Positions 1-11,245 of a stretch of DNA of 64,000 nt are shown in pieces. The notes under the pieces are model-generated. The model ran no database searches, was not told where the DNA came from, and was given only the letters and a program-made list of their open reading frames with translations. The position numbers and the translations under genes were made by a program. Every line of letters starts with the position of its first letter. The stretch's first letter is position 1. The DNA comes from Litsea cubeba (lineage: Eukaryota; Streptophyta; Magnoliopsida; Laurales; Lauraceae): positions 12,421,300 to 12,485,299 of the forward strand of contig CM022948.1 in NCBI GenBank assembly GCA_012931725.1, read 5' to 3'.

Positions 1-227
1 GTTTCAGCTTCTGACGGAAAATCGGCAGCTCTGCGCAACAAAGTCTTCGGCTTTCTCAAAAAATTGGAAACTTTGCAAGATAAAATGCAACGATTCTCAT
101 CAGGTTTTCTACAGGGAAATCAGGCCAATAAATGATCAACAAAAATGTCAAGGAAAAATACAGAAGAAAAAAGAATCGAAAAACAGCAAAAACGGACACA
201 AAACGGGATAAAAGGGGGAAAACACCC

Positions 228-257
228 CCCAGGGTCGCAGGCCCCTGCGACCCTGGG
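228..257. repeat. GC-rich perfect hairpin in Tat LTR
   Basis: A 14-base arm (CCCAGGGTCGCAGG) is followed by two bases and its exact reverse complement. The same hairpin is at 35141-35170 in the other intact LTR. It lies upstream of the TATA box in otherwise AT-rich LTR DNA. Confidence 0.9.
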
Positions 258-921
258 GCCCGGGATCGCCTCGTAGGCCCCGGAAACCCCGTTTTTCGCT
301 GTTTTTTCACGATTCGAAGCCTCCGGCCTCTGGTATTTTCCAAAATTCATACTTTTGAGACAGCAAATCCTCTGATATCCGTAAAAAACACGGGTTAATC
401 ATCAAGAGTATCGAAATCAACATTGATCGCCAACTGGTCAACCAAAAAAAGTGTGCTTTCTACCCGACCGATCGAGAAATCGACAGGACAGATGGCACCG
501 ACCCGCTGTTGGCAACCAACACCTGAAGTTACATGGTCATCCGATATCGATCTACATGAAGATCCATCGATGATCATCGCCAGAAGAATCCCAAAAGACG
601 AGGCACGGCCTGCGACTCTTCAACTGCTCGACGACCACTTAATGCGATTAATTGACTAGCTTTATTACAGTCATTAATCCATTTCTTTGGACGGACCAAT
701 CAGAAGCAAGCATCCGGGAGTTACAAGTCAAGAGATTCATAGCATTTAACCCATGAAACTCCTCCCATCACGGCGATTAAATGCCCTCAATCTCCTCCGG
801 CCAATCAGAAGCCAAGAAAAAGGAGTTACAAAATAAAGAATTCAATCTTGTAACTCCTCCCTTTATGTAGCTTTATGACAATTAAGGCTCATAAACCCTC
901 CTAAATGGCTACCTAAAAGCC

Positions 922-929
922 TATAAATA
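922..929 (+). promoter_or_regulatory. TATA box of the Tat LTR
   Basis: TATAAATA in the context GCCTATAAATAGGAGAG is conserved in all three LTR copies (922, 35868, 56304). It probably sets the U3/R boundary and the start of the genomic transcript about 30 bases downstream. Confidence 0.7.
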
Positions 930-1367
930 GGAGAGCTCTCCAAGAAGAAAAGACACACAACAGACTGCAGGAAAACTCTGCGGAAGTTCTACACCGACCA
1001 CCGCTACAAGGTGACAAAAGTCCCTTGTGGGGGTACCCCCCCCCCCAAGGTCCTTGTCTTCTCCTTCTGACGTGGCTTTTCAGCCCGTCTACTTCGTTTT
1101 TTATTGGATATAGGACCTCCTCTTGGTCTTTGACCTCTAAAAACCTGAGGTTATAGCCAAGCCAAGCGAATCAATAGCATCCTCTGTTCTCATCTGCATG
1201 GATGATGGCGAAGTCCACATATGGCTTGCAACCGTCAATCTGAACGGGTCCCCCACAATCTCCTGAGAAGTTAGATCTTCCTTTTCTTGCTTTTCATTAT
1301 AGTTTGTTTTTTTTAAAGAGACAAAAATCACAACTCTTGTCTTTCATTATTGATAAGGATTGTAAAT

Positions 1368-1428
1368 CGGCTATAAAAGCCAAAATCGGCTATAAACGCC
1401 AAAAATCGGCTATAAATGCCAAAAAAAT
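1368..1428 (+). repeat. LTR minisatellite, CGGCTATAAANGCCAAA units
   Basis: Three near-identical 19- to 20-base units (AATCGGCTATAAACGCCAAA and variants) lie in tandem. The LTR at 34119-36709 has three units and the LTR at 54850-57168 has four. The same core recurs as a larger array at about 48255-48640 inside the full element. Confidence 0.85.
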
Positions 1429-1691
1429 CGCCTTTCACGACAAATCAAGAAAATGTCTCTTTTCTTAAATATATGTGCAATGGAAAACTTGAAAGAAGTT
1501 GATTTCCTTTTTACTTGCGAAGGTTGATCTCCGGATCACCACTTGCAATTCCAAGTAAAATAGAAAATCTGGCACACCCACACAAAAAAATGTTGATGCA
1601 CGCCTTTGCCCCCCAGTTATGAAAGGGTCGGACCCAACGGACTCCCACATCCGCCGACCTCGGTAGAACCAGGCAGAAGCGCGGTCCATCA

Positions 1692-2673
1692 ATATGGTTG
1701 AATTATTTTAGTGGAAAAATAATTTTGAGTTTAAATTCAAATAGGCCTTTGATGGCATACATGAATTTAATTCTAGATAAATTATTAACTTGTGGGTCAT
1801 GGTATGATTAATAATCATGTGGGCCATGGTGTGCATTATTTTATGTGGGACGTCCATAATGGGAATTCCATAGGTGGGGTTTCCAACTTTGAGTAGGTCT
1901 CTCTACTTGGAAGGTTGGACTCCTCTTTGGATTAGTATTCCTATAGTAAAGTTTCCTTTTTGAATTAGAAACTTAAATTAGTAAGTGTTGTGCAACTAAG
2001 GTTACTAATTGCTAAAGTTTGTGGGATGTTCCTTTAATTTCCTTTTCTAATTGGAGTGTTTTTAGAAGGAAATAAATCTTTAGATTGTACTTTCCTTTTA
2101 GGACATCTAAGAGAATTAGTAGGGATAGCTTTTAAGGAAAGGAATCCTAAAGTTTTCAATAAAAGGAGGAAGCCCCCCTTGGACGTCCAATACATATCCT
2201 ATATGCTAGAAAATCCCACACGTCCAGCCTTCTTTTCTTCTTCATTAAGGAGAGCTTCAGGTCTGAGATTTTCCATAGATAAAAAGTTCTCAAAACCCAT
2301 CTAGAAATCTAGATTAAAATCCCACCATCTTAGCCAATCAGATTTGGAAGTGAAATTGAGAAGAAGATCAAAAGCTATTCTACTGCAGAAAATTCCAGCA
2401 AGGTGTTTGCTGATTGCAGGTCTGAGTTCAGCCCATTGGATCTTTTATTTTAGAGATTTGAAGTCTACATATCATCAAGGTAATAGTCTTCTTGTATCTC
2501 CTTTAATTATACACTTGTTGATCATGATTCGGTGGAGTTATAATGCGATTTATATGGCTGATTTGTGCTGCGCACATGCTGAAATCAGATTTGTTTTAAA
2601 ATCTGTCTTGTTCTAAAACAGCCATGGACGTCTTCTGGTAGTGTTTTCCAGATCTGAATCGCGGTTTCTTTCA
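1692..2673 (+). mobile_element. Ty1/copia LTR, 3' fragment
   Basis: This stretch aligns, more divergently, with 4203-5155 of the complete copia LTR at 3118-5155. It includes the 'aatcctaaagctttc' block, the 'tagaaatctagatta' block and the terminal GGTTTCTTTCA. Its 5' part is missing because the Tat LTR ending at 1691 landed inside it. It ends in CA at 2673 and abuts LINE sequence, so it is a separate older insertion into the same LINE that received the copia element at 3118-33292. It has no coding capacity. Confidence 0.85.
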
Positions 2674-3117
2674 GCTTCTTCCTCCAAAGACAATTGACCG
2701 GCTTCCTCTTTCCTATCAAGGTTTTGTATCTCTTCTAGTAATTGCATCTTCTTCACTCTCGCCACTCCAAAGTTATTCTTGGCCCACTCATTGATTTTCA
2801 ACTTCAATAGTTTCAACTTAGTAGCCAACCTATAGCCCGCCCATCCCTCAATTTTCATTTCTTTCCACCAATCGATATTTTTTTCTAGAAAGTGTTTTTC
2901 CTCTAGCCACATTAGCTCAAAACGAAACGGGGTTGGGCCCCACCTATTTGGATTAGAATCAAGCAAAATAGGACAGTGATCAGAACCAGTCTTTGGAAGG
3001 GCCAGTTGATATACCACTGGATATAATTCTAGACAATCATTTGAAACCAGGAATCTGTCCAGCCTTGATAAAATTAGCAGGCTCTGGTGATTAGACCAAG
3101 CGAAGGAAAATCCTTTC
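2674..3117 (-). pseudogene. L1-like LINE ORF2, end of endonuclease domain (fragment)
   Basis: Read on the minus strand from 3117, this encodes the C-terminal part of an apurinic-type endonuclease. A WSNHQ block is followed by an LDRFL block, then GSDHCPILL, which holds the catalytic SDH motif of this family. A helical linker rich in K and E follows, typical of the stretch between endonuclease and reverse transcriptase in plant L1 elements. The reading frame runs straight on from the segment at 33293-33789 once the copia element between them is ignored. At 2674 it is cut by the copia LTR fragment, so no reverse transcriptase is in the window. The copy is dead. Confidence 0.85.
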
Positions 3118-5155
3118 TGTTGGGATTGGTGTATGCCCTAAAGCCCACTAGCTCTACTCTCATCTTTTGTCACTGGATATTTACTGGTTATTTAATGGAA
3201 TGACTCTTTTCTCTTTAAACATGTATATATGTATGGTTATGTAAGGCCCATTGTTTCTAGTAAATGAATTAGGTGTGTAGTGGCTACACACAGATAGGTA
3301 TGATTCATGGACACTGGAAACAATAAATTTGTTCATAACTGAGAGATGGAGTTGGGCACTTCATCTTGGTGTAAGTTATAGTGAGATACTCTCCTGTATT
3401 CAGGGTGACTTACCTAAGTCACGGGAGGTCTTTCCCAGATTTATCTCATTAGTGCATATGTCAAGCATTGAACAGGACCATTGTAGGTGTGATCTCTAAA
3501 ATAGTACTATCACTAAGAGAGATCGAGTCACCTCATGCTACTGAGTGACCAGTGCTCTTAATCTTAAGTATTTGTGGATGAACGGACAAAGTCGAGTTCT
3601 TGTGCTTTAATTCACTATGGGTGAGATCCTTCATATGGGTCAACAGCTCTGTGTTTTGGGTGCTCGAGCTTGATCAGTTGGGATGTGCAAATGCAATAAA
3701 GGATCTATGCCATCTAATGATGGAGTGATCGTCCCCTTAGAATTATCCGATTAATCATCAAAATCTAAGATCTTAGTATATGGATATTCCATATGGATAT
3801 TGAACTTGTGGGTCGCTCCCTGGACCAAGAGAATGATATCCGGATGATGATTAAGTTAAAGATATGAAGTTCTAAGGTTTAGATGTAATCGAGAAGGTTG
3901 ATAGTACATCGGATAACCTGACTTGATTATGGATGTTACATAGAGGGGCATTTAGGTCATTTTACTTAGTAGGTCGAAGACAACTGTCATTTTCTGACGA
4001 GCTTATTTTATAATTATTATTTGTCCCTGGAGTTCAACCATAACTCTATAGTGGAATGAGTTAAGGTTAAAATGGTCTTAATGTTGCTATGGGTTTAGCA
4101 TGGACATTTTTTGTCATTTTGGGAGCCAAGGGCAAATATGTCTTTTGGTCCCTTCTCTAGTCACTTTCCTATATTGGCATGGTTTCCTAATTTGTTTAGA
4201 TGATATGAGGTTGAATTATTTTGGAAAAGTTATTGACTTGTGGGCCATGGTGCGATTGTCCATTCAATGGGCCAGCCATAAAGCGGATCCTTTGTGTAAG
4301 GTTTCCATTTTTACATAGGAATCTTTACTTGGAAAATTGGTTTACACTTTGGATAAGAAATCCTACTATTATAGTATCCTAATTATTTTGTAAACAAATC
4401 ATTGGAATGAGTTGCATACCCATATTGGATGGTTGTTAATGTTAAAGAAAGTCTTCTTTGTTTTCCTTTTGAAAAAAAGAGAGCACTAAGAAGAAGATAG
4501 GATTTCTTTTTCAAACTCTCCCTCATGGTTGTACAAGATATGGTTAGAATAAGAGAGCACTAAGAAGGAGATAAAATTTCTTTTTCAAATCTCCCTCATG
4601 GCTGTATATGATATGTTTAAAAAGGAATCCTAAAGCTTTCAATATAAGGAGGAAGCCCCCTTTGGATGTCCAACACATCCCCTATGCTAGAAAATCCCAC
4701 ACGTCCAGCCTTCTTCTCTTCTTCATTGAAGAGAGCTTCAGGTCTGAGATTTTTTCATAGATTAATAGTTCTCAAAACCCATCTAGAAATCTAGATTAAG
4801 ATCCCACCATCTTAGCCAATCAGATTTGGAAGTGAAATAGAGAAGAAGATCAAAAGCTATTTTACTGTAGAAAATTCCAGCAAGGTGTTTGCTGATTGCA
4901 GGTCTGAGTTCAGCCCATTGGATCTTTTATTTCAGAGATTTGAAGTCTACATATCATCAAGGTAATAGTCTTCTTGTATCTCCTTTAATTATACACTTGT
5001 TGATCATGATTAGGTGGAGTTATAATGCGATTTATATGGCTGATTTGTGCTGTGTATATGCTGAAATTAGATTTGTTTTAAAATCTGTCTTGTTCTAAAT
5101 CAGCCATGGGCGTCTTCTGATAGTGTTTTCCAGATCTGAATCGTGGTTTCTTTCA
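3118..5155 (+). repeat. Copia 5' LTR
   Basis: It matches 31255-33292 along its whole length with scattered substitutions, for example near the start (GGTGTATGCC against GGTGAATGCC). It begins TG and ends CA. A TATA-like TATAAG is at 4643-4648. Confidence 0.95.
4643..4648 (+). promoter_or_regulatory. Probable TATA box of copia 5' LTR
   Basis: TATAAG follows CAA and precedes a conserved downstream block (GGACGTCCAA) that also follows the TATA box in the solo LTR at 60067. The matching site in the 3' LTR is 32780-32785. Confidence 0.5.
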
Positions 5156-5156
5156 G

Positions 5157-5169
5157 TGGTATCAGAGCC
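5157..5169 (+). other. Copia primer-binding site (initiator tRNA-Met)
   Basis: TGGTATCAGAGCC starts two bases after the LTR end. It is complementary to the 3' end of plant initiator tRNA-Met, the usual primer for plant copia elements. Confidence 0.95.
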
Positions 5170-6930
5170 ACTCCATGTGAAATCATGATCCCATGTTGTG
5201 TTTGATTAATCCTAGATTGATTATGGGCATGGTTGAACCCTGCTGAAGTTATATTCAGATTTCTTTAAGTGATGCATGTTGTGTGCAAGTTTCATTAACA
5301 TTGCTGGAATTTATTTTCCAGATTTGTTTAATGATGTACATAGTGTTTTGCATGTACTAACCTCTTTGTTTGCAGCCATATATTGCATCGTTGATGGTTC
5401 GCATGATTGTTATGTGGATTTGGATGTTTTTTCATTAGTTGGAAAGTGTACGATTGCGCGTTTAGCAATCATAGGAAGTTGTAATTCTTTCCTTACTTTT
5501 ATTCCAACTAGTCTTGATGTAAGCTTTCTTAAAAAGCATAGGTATCTCCAATGTAATTTGTGGTTTTGTTTTTTATGGGTTTGGTTATACAAATTTAATT
5601 TGTTGGAACAAGCAAGAAGAAGAAAGCTTCAAGCAAGATAGGTTGCTAGTAACCGGGTTCCTTAGTGGTGGAGGAGACAAGGCTTCCTGGTGCATGATGA
5701 GATCTATTTTTGATGTCCTAGTTCGATAAGGATTTGAAGTCCAAAGAGCAGGGAGCCATCAAGGATTGCATACTTTTATTTGCTCTTATATATATGGAAT
5801 GCATGGATGAATGCTTTATATAATTGCTATAATTGTCACCTAGAAACATGGCCACCATTAGGTTTTAAAATTGGCATCTTTCTATATTGGATTATTTTTA
5901 GTTCGGTTAATTGTTTTTAAATGGAACTTAGACCAGCACCTTCTTTTTGTCTAAGGTTTAAAATTGGTTAGGGTTTAGTTTATCTTGGTACCCTTGGTTT
6001 TCAAAAGAGGCTAAACTAAAATCTAATAAGATGCTACCTAAGGGTTCCCATAACCCAAGTTAGGTTTTTGACTCTTTAAAGGGATTTACTCAAATGTTTT
6101 AAAGCAAAGGTTATTTATTTTTAAGATGACTTAAGTCATTGAGTCATAATTTTAATTAATTAAGTTTGCTAGATTTAAAAGAGTTTTTGAGTAAACAATG
6201 TAAAGGTCAAAAGATTTAAAAACCCTAGTGATAAATAATCAAGTGGGAGAGGGGTTTGGAAAAACCCCAAGGCCTTCCATACTCGGTTCATGTTATCTCA
6301 ATAAGGTGTTAGTGGGAGCGGCCACCCTTTCGGTGGAGTTCTTTACTAAAAATCACTTTGATGGGTTAATGGGTGAACTAATGTGAATATTTGTAATGAG
6401 GTGTTAGTAGGAGCGGCCATCCCTTCGGTGGAGTTCTTTAATAAAGATCACTTCTATAGAATGTCAATGAAGTGTTGGTGGGAGCGGCCATCCCTTCGGT
6501 GGAGCTCTTACCTAAAGTTCACTTTAAGAATGGATTAAACTCACTTCCCTTCGGAGGACTCAAGTCATAGATATTATGGAAAATTTCATAAGAGATGGTA
6601 ATACACTTGACATAAGACGGTAATGACCTCTCCATAGGAGTTAGAGTTATTTGTCATATGAGGCCAAACCAATTAGTGATTGGACTGCCACTGGATATGT
6701 GTATCCAAATAGTGATAATCCAAATAAGCATACCTTAATTCAACATGACTGTAGGCTCGGCCATCCCTTCGATGGAGGGTCTATGAGGAGGTTGAAACAC
6801 TGATACATTATGATTAGGGTTAAATAATGTAAAAAGTTTTGTGCATGTGTTTCCTTTTATAACTAGCACCATATGCATATAACATATATACTGCCTGTCT
6901 AATTATAAGCCGTTTCATATCCAGAAAGAG
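5170..6930 (+). other. Copia untranslated leader
   Basis: This is about 1.8 kb between primer site and gag with no convincing coding region. The open frame at 5276-5641 has no recognisable domain. The only structure I see is the repeat block at about 6297-6525 and a fourth, partial unit near 6750-6785. Confidence 0.7.
6297..6525 (+). repeat. Leader repeats with a conserved small hairpin
   Basis: Three tandem units of roughly 70-110 bases each carry GAGCGGCCAYCCYTTCGGTGGAG followed by an AAARWTCACTT block. The stem CCACC / GGTGG around a CTTTC loop is perfect in unit 1, and units 2 and 3 keep most pairs. A degenerate unit (CGGCCATCCCTTCGATGGAG) lies near 6758. The position between primer site and gag is where packaging signals usually lie. 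Confidence 0.75.
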
Positions 6931-7925
6931 ATGACTAAGGATTCTTTTAGCCCGTTGATGAGCATTTTTCGTGAGAACAAACTGACTGGCCCTAATTACG
7001 TAGATTGGAAGAGAAATCTTGACATAGTACTCACTGCTGAGGAGTACAAGTATGTCTTGTCGGAACCCTATCCTGATATTTATGCTGATTCTACTGATGA
7101 CCAGCTAGAGGCTGAAAGGAAATGGAAGAAAGCGAATAGCATGGCTAAATGCTACATGCTTGCATCCATGTCCAACGTGTTGTAAACACAGCACGAGCAA
7201 ATGGACACAGCTTCTGACATCATAATGTCCTTGTCTGAGATGTTCGCAGACAAAAGCAAGCCAGCTAGGCAAGCTGCTATAAGGACAATCATGAATACTA
7301 GGATGGCTGAGGGAACACCTTTCAGAGAGCATATGCTCAAGATGATGGATTGTTTCAATGTGGCCGAGATTCTAGGGGCTGAGATTGATGCTGAGAGTCA
7401 AACTGATATGATTCTTGAAACTCTACCGGACTCTTTCACTCAGTTCAAGATCAATTTCAATATGAGCAAGATGGACATGACTCTATCTGAGTTAATGAAA
7501 GAACTCCAGGCGGCAGAGGCTATCATGAAGCCCAAAGCCCAAGCTCACTTTTTCCAGTCTTCCTCTAAACTGAACTCGAAAGGGAAGAAGTTCAAGAAGA
7601 AACAAGATAAGGGAAAAGGATAGAAAAAGGGCAATACTGGTAAAAAGAAAGACAAGGGTGCAGGTGAAAAGCCCAAAAGGAAATGCTTCAAGTGTGGCCT
7701 TAAAGGTCATTGGAAGAAAGATTGTCCCAAGTTCCTAGCCTCTGCTAAGAAAGGTATATCTCTTTCCTATTACATTGAAACCTGTTTTGTGGTTGATTCT
7801 ACTGATTCATGGATAGTAGACTCTGGAGCCACTAATCATATCTGTAACTCATTGCAGGGGTTTCAGATAATGCAGAAACTTAAGAAAGGAGAGTTTGCCC
7901 TCAGAGTTGGAATTGGAGCAAAAGT
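6931..7925 (+). pseudogene. Copia gag and start of protease, with stops
   Basis: One frame encodes a copia-type Gag: an N-terminal LTGPNYVDWKRNL block, a helical core, and a lysine-rich tail. A zinc knuckle follows, CX2CX4HX4C, with cysteine codons at 7684, 7693 and 7723 and histidine at 7708. The aspartic protease then begins, with active-site DSGA at 7819. In-frame stops are at 7183-7185 (TAA) and 7621-7623 (TAG), and both fit a single C-to-T change in a glutamine codon. The frame is lost near 7920. The ATG at 6931 lies just before the conserved start of Gag. Gag packages RNA and protease matures the polyprotein, but this copy can make neither intact. Confidence 0.9.
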
Positions 7926-8491
7926 TTGGGACTTGCAGCGGGAGATGTTACTTTACATTTCTCTTACAATAGGATATTGGTTTTAAATAATGTTCTCTAT
8001 GTTCCGGACATGAGGAAGAATTTAATTTCAGTTTCCAGACTTATCGAATTTAATTATTTTGTTTCATTCCATTCTGGTGTTGATATCAGTAGAGATGGAA
8101 ATGTTATATGTTTCGGTAGAATACATGACAACTTATTTTATATATATCCTATTGCTCCCACACTGCATAATGTACAACTAGAAAGCTCAACTTCCCTTAA
8201 AATGAAGGTATCTTCAACCAATGACACTTATCTTTGGCACTTACGTTTGGGTCACATTAACCTAAAATGGATTTAGAGGTTGATAGAAGATGGGCCATTG
8301 AGCTCATTAGAACTTGAACCTTTGCCTTAGTGCAAATCTTGTCTCAAGGGAAAGATGACCAAAAGGTCATTCTCTGCAAAGGGACTAAGGTCAAAAGAGT
8401 TGTTAGAATTGGTTCACACTGATGTGTGTGTCCTATGAACAAACCGCCTCGAGGAGGTTATGAGTATTTCATCACCTTCACTGATGATTAC
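7926..8491 (+). pseudogene. Copia protease end, GAG-pre-integrase and integrase start
   Basis: After a frame change near 7920, the protease continues to the conserved LNNVLYVPDMRKNLISVS block. A GAG-pre-integrase zinc-binding region follows (LWHLRLGHIN, then CKSC). Stops are at 8274-8276 and 8328-8330, both TAG. The integrase catalytic core begins near 8415 with HTDVC, the first catalytic aspartate. The frame then shifts at a GTGTGTGT run (about 8421-8429) and continues to FITFTDDY at 8491. The nested element enters exactly there. The rest of the integrase is at 28864. Confidence 0.88.
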
Positions 8492-10379
8492 TGTCACGCC
8501 CCGAAACCGGGACCTGCAGCGAACCAATCTCGGGGTGCGAAATTTTGGAATAAATTGAAACTTTTTGTTATAGTTCCCAAGATCCGCGTGAATGAGGATA
8601 ATCAAATCTCATCACAATCAGAGTATATTTTCGCGGAAGCTACACATGGTGTTACGACCCGGAATCCGTGGCCATCGGGTTCCGTGTCGCACGCAACCAA
8701 TTCCATAAAGCCATCATATAAGCAGACTGGCATAAATCATATATCAGAACACACTGAGCTGGTAGTAACAAGACTAATTAATTCCACATGTTCAAATTAC
8801 AATTAACAAATGTCTTAATTACAAACCAAAAGAAAAAGGCTACAAAGCCATACAAAAATAACCAACTAAACATAACTACTACCCCAAAGATTTGATACGA
8901 ACTCCGGTGCCAAACTTGACATCTAGATGATATCAATGGGCAGCCTCTCACGTCAGACCGGCGGTCCCACCGCCTCCTCTGATCAAACACCTAAAACCAG
9001 AAAGAGAAGAAACTGGCACCAAACAAAAAGGGTCACACACGACGGTCTGGCAAGCAAATAAACAAATAATATGAAACAAAGAACATACATAAAACCTGGT
9101 GAAATCATCGTAAAACTGAATAGAGAGTCTAACCAATAATAACAATAAATCACGATAAAACAATCGAAAGACCGAACATAAATATCAAAGCAATACAAGA
9201 ACAATCTCAGAAGTACGAATGTCTTGAAAGATAGTAGCCCGCATAAAGCATTTAATGGTTGGAAATACCTTTCGAATCCTGAATAATAGCGACAATATGA
9301 TAAATGATTGATACCGTATACATTAACCAAATCAAAACATAAAAAGCATAACCCACAAGAATCATAAAATAAAGTAATATGCAGATAAAACCTTGGCGAC
9401 CACAAATAGCTAAATCCTCCTATTACCGAAGTAATAAGAGCAGACAGAACGTAGCCACTGAACGTGGTACTAGAAATAGGATCAGAACCGTAGCAATACA
9501 AATGGGACCGGCAGATCAAAAATCAGAACCGTAGCCATACAAATGGGACCGGCAGATAAAACCGTTGCCATGGTCGGTACAGACAGAATCCAAGCTGCAG
9601 CTGGCGGACAAATTAAAGATCCCAAGCCGGGTGATCAGCCCGACAAGGTGACCTAAGCCTAGTGGTGCCTTTAGTTTTCAAAACTCGAACCGATACGAAT
9701 CAAATCATAATACTAATCCCTTTGGCTCAGGGGCTCACACCACATAGCTCTGGCCCGGTCTTGCCTCGAGGTTTTATTTTCGAAATCATAGCCTCTTTGG
9801 CTCATGGGCTCACACTACAAATCTCTGGCCCCGTCTTGCCTCGAGGTTTTTATTTTCAAATACTAGCCTTATCAAAACAATAGTCTCATCGAAGAAATCC
9901 CGAATGTGACGAACATACCCCAATCTCTTTTCAAATCGAATCGGAGAAAACATACGAATATCTATGGTAAACCGTTCAAATACGCATCAAAGTGATTTGT
10001 ATAAAATCATACGATCAACCCTTTCGAACATGGGAAACCACATGATTTTATAACAAATCACCGATGCTATTTAAATTAGTTTACCCAAGAATACAAATAC
10101 AAATACAAATACAAATACATGTTCTGACTTGAAATGGAATGGATAGTGGAGAATGACTTAAGGCCTTGCCAAGGAACCATCTCAATGCGCATTTAACCTT
10201 TAAACATTGATTAATAAAAAGTGCGTTTGATGCCAATGAAAATCCATAATATTTAAATGATAAAGTGCGCATTGAGACTCGAACGATTCCCGTGTAATTT
10301 CACATACACTCATTCTCACATCATTCCCATTTCACAAATTTCCAAGTATCAAAAGTAATGTCAAAACTCTTAAAAACAT

Positions 10380-11070
10380 GCCCAGAGCTGGCCTTAAACC
10401 GAGCCCAAACAGTCTACTCATTTGACCCAAAACAGCCCTTTAAACATGGCTCAAAACAATCCTTAAAACAGTCCAAAAACTAAGCTTGAATGGACCACAA
10501 AACAAACCTTAAAAACAGCCCAAAACTAATCCTTTAATGGTCCAAGAAACAAGTTCTAAAACAAGCCCAAAACTACACCTTGAATGGCCTACAAAACAGG
10601 TCTTAAATCAGCCCCAAAACTAACCTGAACCAGGCCCACAAAACAGACTTTAAATCAGCTCAAAACCAACCTGAACCAGGCCCACAAAACATATCTTAAA
10701 GCAGCCCTTAAAAACTAACTTTGAATGGCCCACAACACAGATTTTAAAACAGCCCAAAACTCAACCTTCATTGGCCCACAAAACAAACTTTAAATCAGCC
10801 CAAAACTAACTTTGAACAGGCCCACAAAACAGGTTTTAAATCAGCCCAAAACTAACTTTGAACAGGCCCACAAAACAGGTTTTAAATCAGCCCAAAACTA
10901 ACTTTGAACAGGCCCACAAAACATGGCTTAAAACAGTCCAATATCAGGCCCTAAAATGACCCAATATCAGGTATTGAAATGGCCCAAAAACTGACTTGAA
11001 TGGTCCAAGAAATAGGCCCAAAGAAACCCCAAGAACAGGCCCAAAAACTGATTTAAAACAGGCCCAGAAA
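10380..11070. repeat. Tandem array of about 46-bp units in LTR
   Basis: Units containing AACAGGCCCACAAAACAG and TTTAAATCAGCCCAAAAC repeat across the block. Three consecutive copies starting at 10811, 10857 and 10903 are nearly identical and exactly 46 bases apart, while outer units are more degenerate. Homologous arrays lie at about 16800-17500, 19670-20215 and 25540-26080. Confidence 0.85.
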
Positions 11071-11096
11071 TCCACCTGCAACAGGCCCCCAGGCTG

Positions 11097-11245
11097 GGCT
11101 GGGCTCGCTCGAGCGAACCCAGGCCCGCTCGAGCGAAGCCCAGACGGAGCCTGGATCGCTCGAGCTACCCAGTGGGTCGCTCGAGCGAGCCAGGCAGAAC
11201 CTGGTCCGCTCGAGCGGCCCACTGGGTCGCTCGAGCGGACTGGGC
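11097..11245. repeat. Cluster of GCTCGAGC palindromes in LTR
   Basis: Six CGCTCGAGC palindromes, most with extended complementary flanks (for example GTCGCTCGAGCGA), lie in about 150 bases of GC-rich DNA. The palindromes are spaced about 20-30 bases apart. The equivalent cluster is at 17526-17675 in the other LTR, and at about 19560-19660 and 25450-25525 in the inner element. Confidence 0.85.

Larger units (their letters stand above)
1..1691 (+). mobile_element. Tat-lineage Ty3/gypsy LTR, 3' part, cut by the window edge
   Basis: This is the 3' two-thirds of an LTR of the same family as the full element at 34119-57168. It aligns base for base with 55646-57168, from the 'ctgacggaaaatcggc' stretch to the terminal GCGGTCCATCA. 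It keeps the roughly 300-bp GC-rich segment that the LTR at 54850-57168 has lost. The next bases, ATATG (1692-1696), match the copia LTR site at 4203-4207, so this LTR was inserted into a copia LTR and ATATG is its probable target duplication. Because the left part lies outside the window, it could be a solo LTR or the 3' LTR of a full copy. Confidence 0.9.

Noticed and set aside
5157..5169. tRNA gene fragment at TGGTATCAGAGCC (also 14898 and 22102)
   Set aside because: Only the primer-binding complement is present, directly after an LTR end, with no tRNA body.
5276..5641. 121-residue open frame in copia leader
   Set aside because: No domain, no convincing start context and AT-rich composition. 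It is more likely untranslated leader.
8983..9519. Minus-strand 178-residue hydrophobic open frame, also at 15406-15942
   Set aside because: It lies wholly within the long LTR and repeats in each copy. It has no recognisable domain and looks like a by-product of LTR composition.
10091..10120. CAAATA microsatellite as a functional element
   Set aside because: It is a simple hexanucleotide run of 5-6 units present in all long LTRs, with length varying by slippage.
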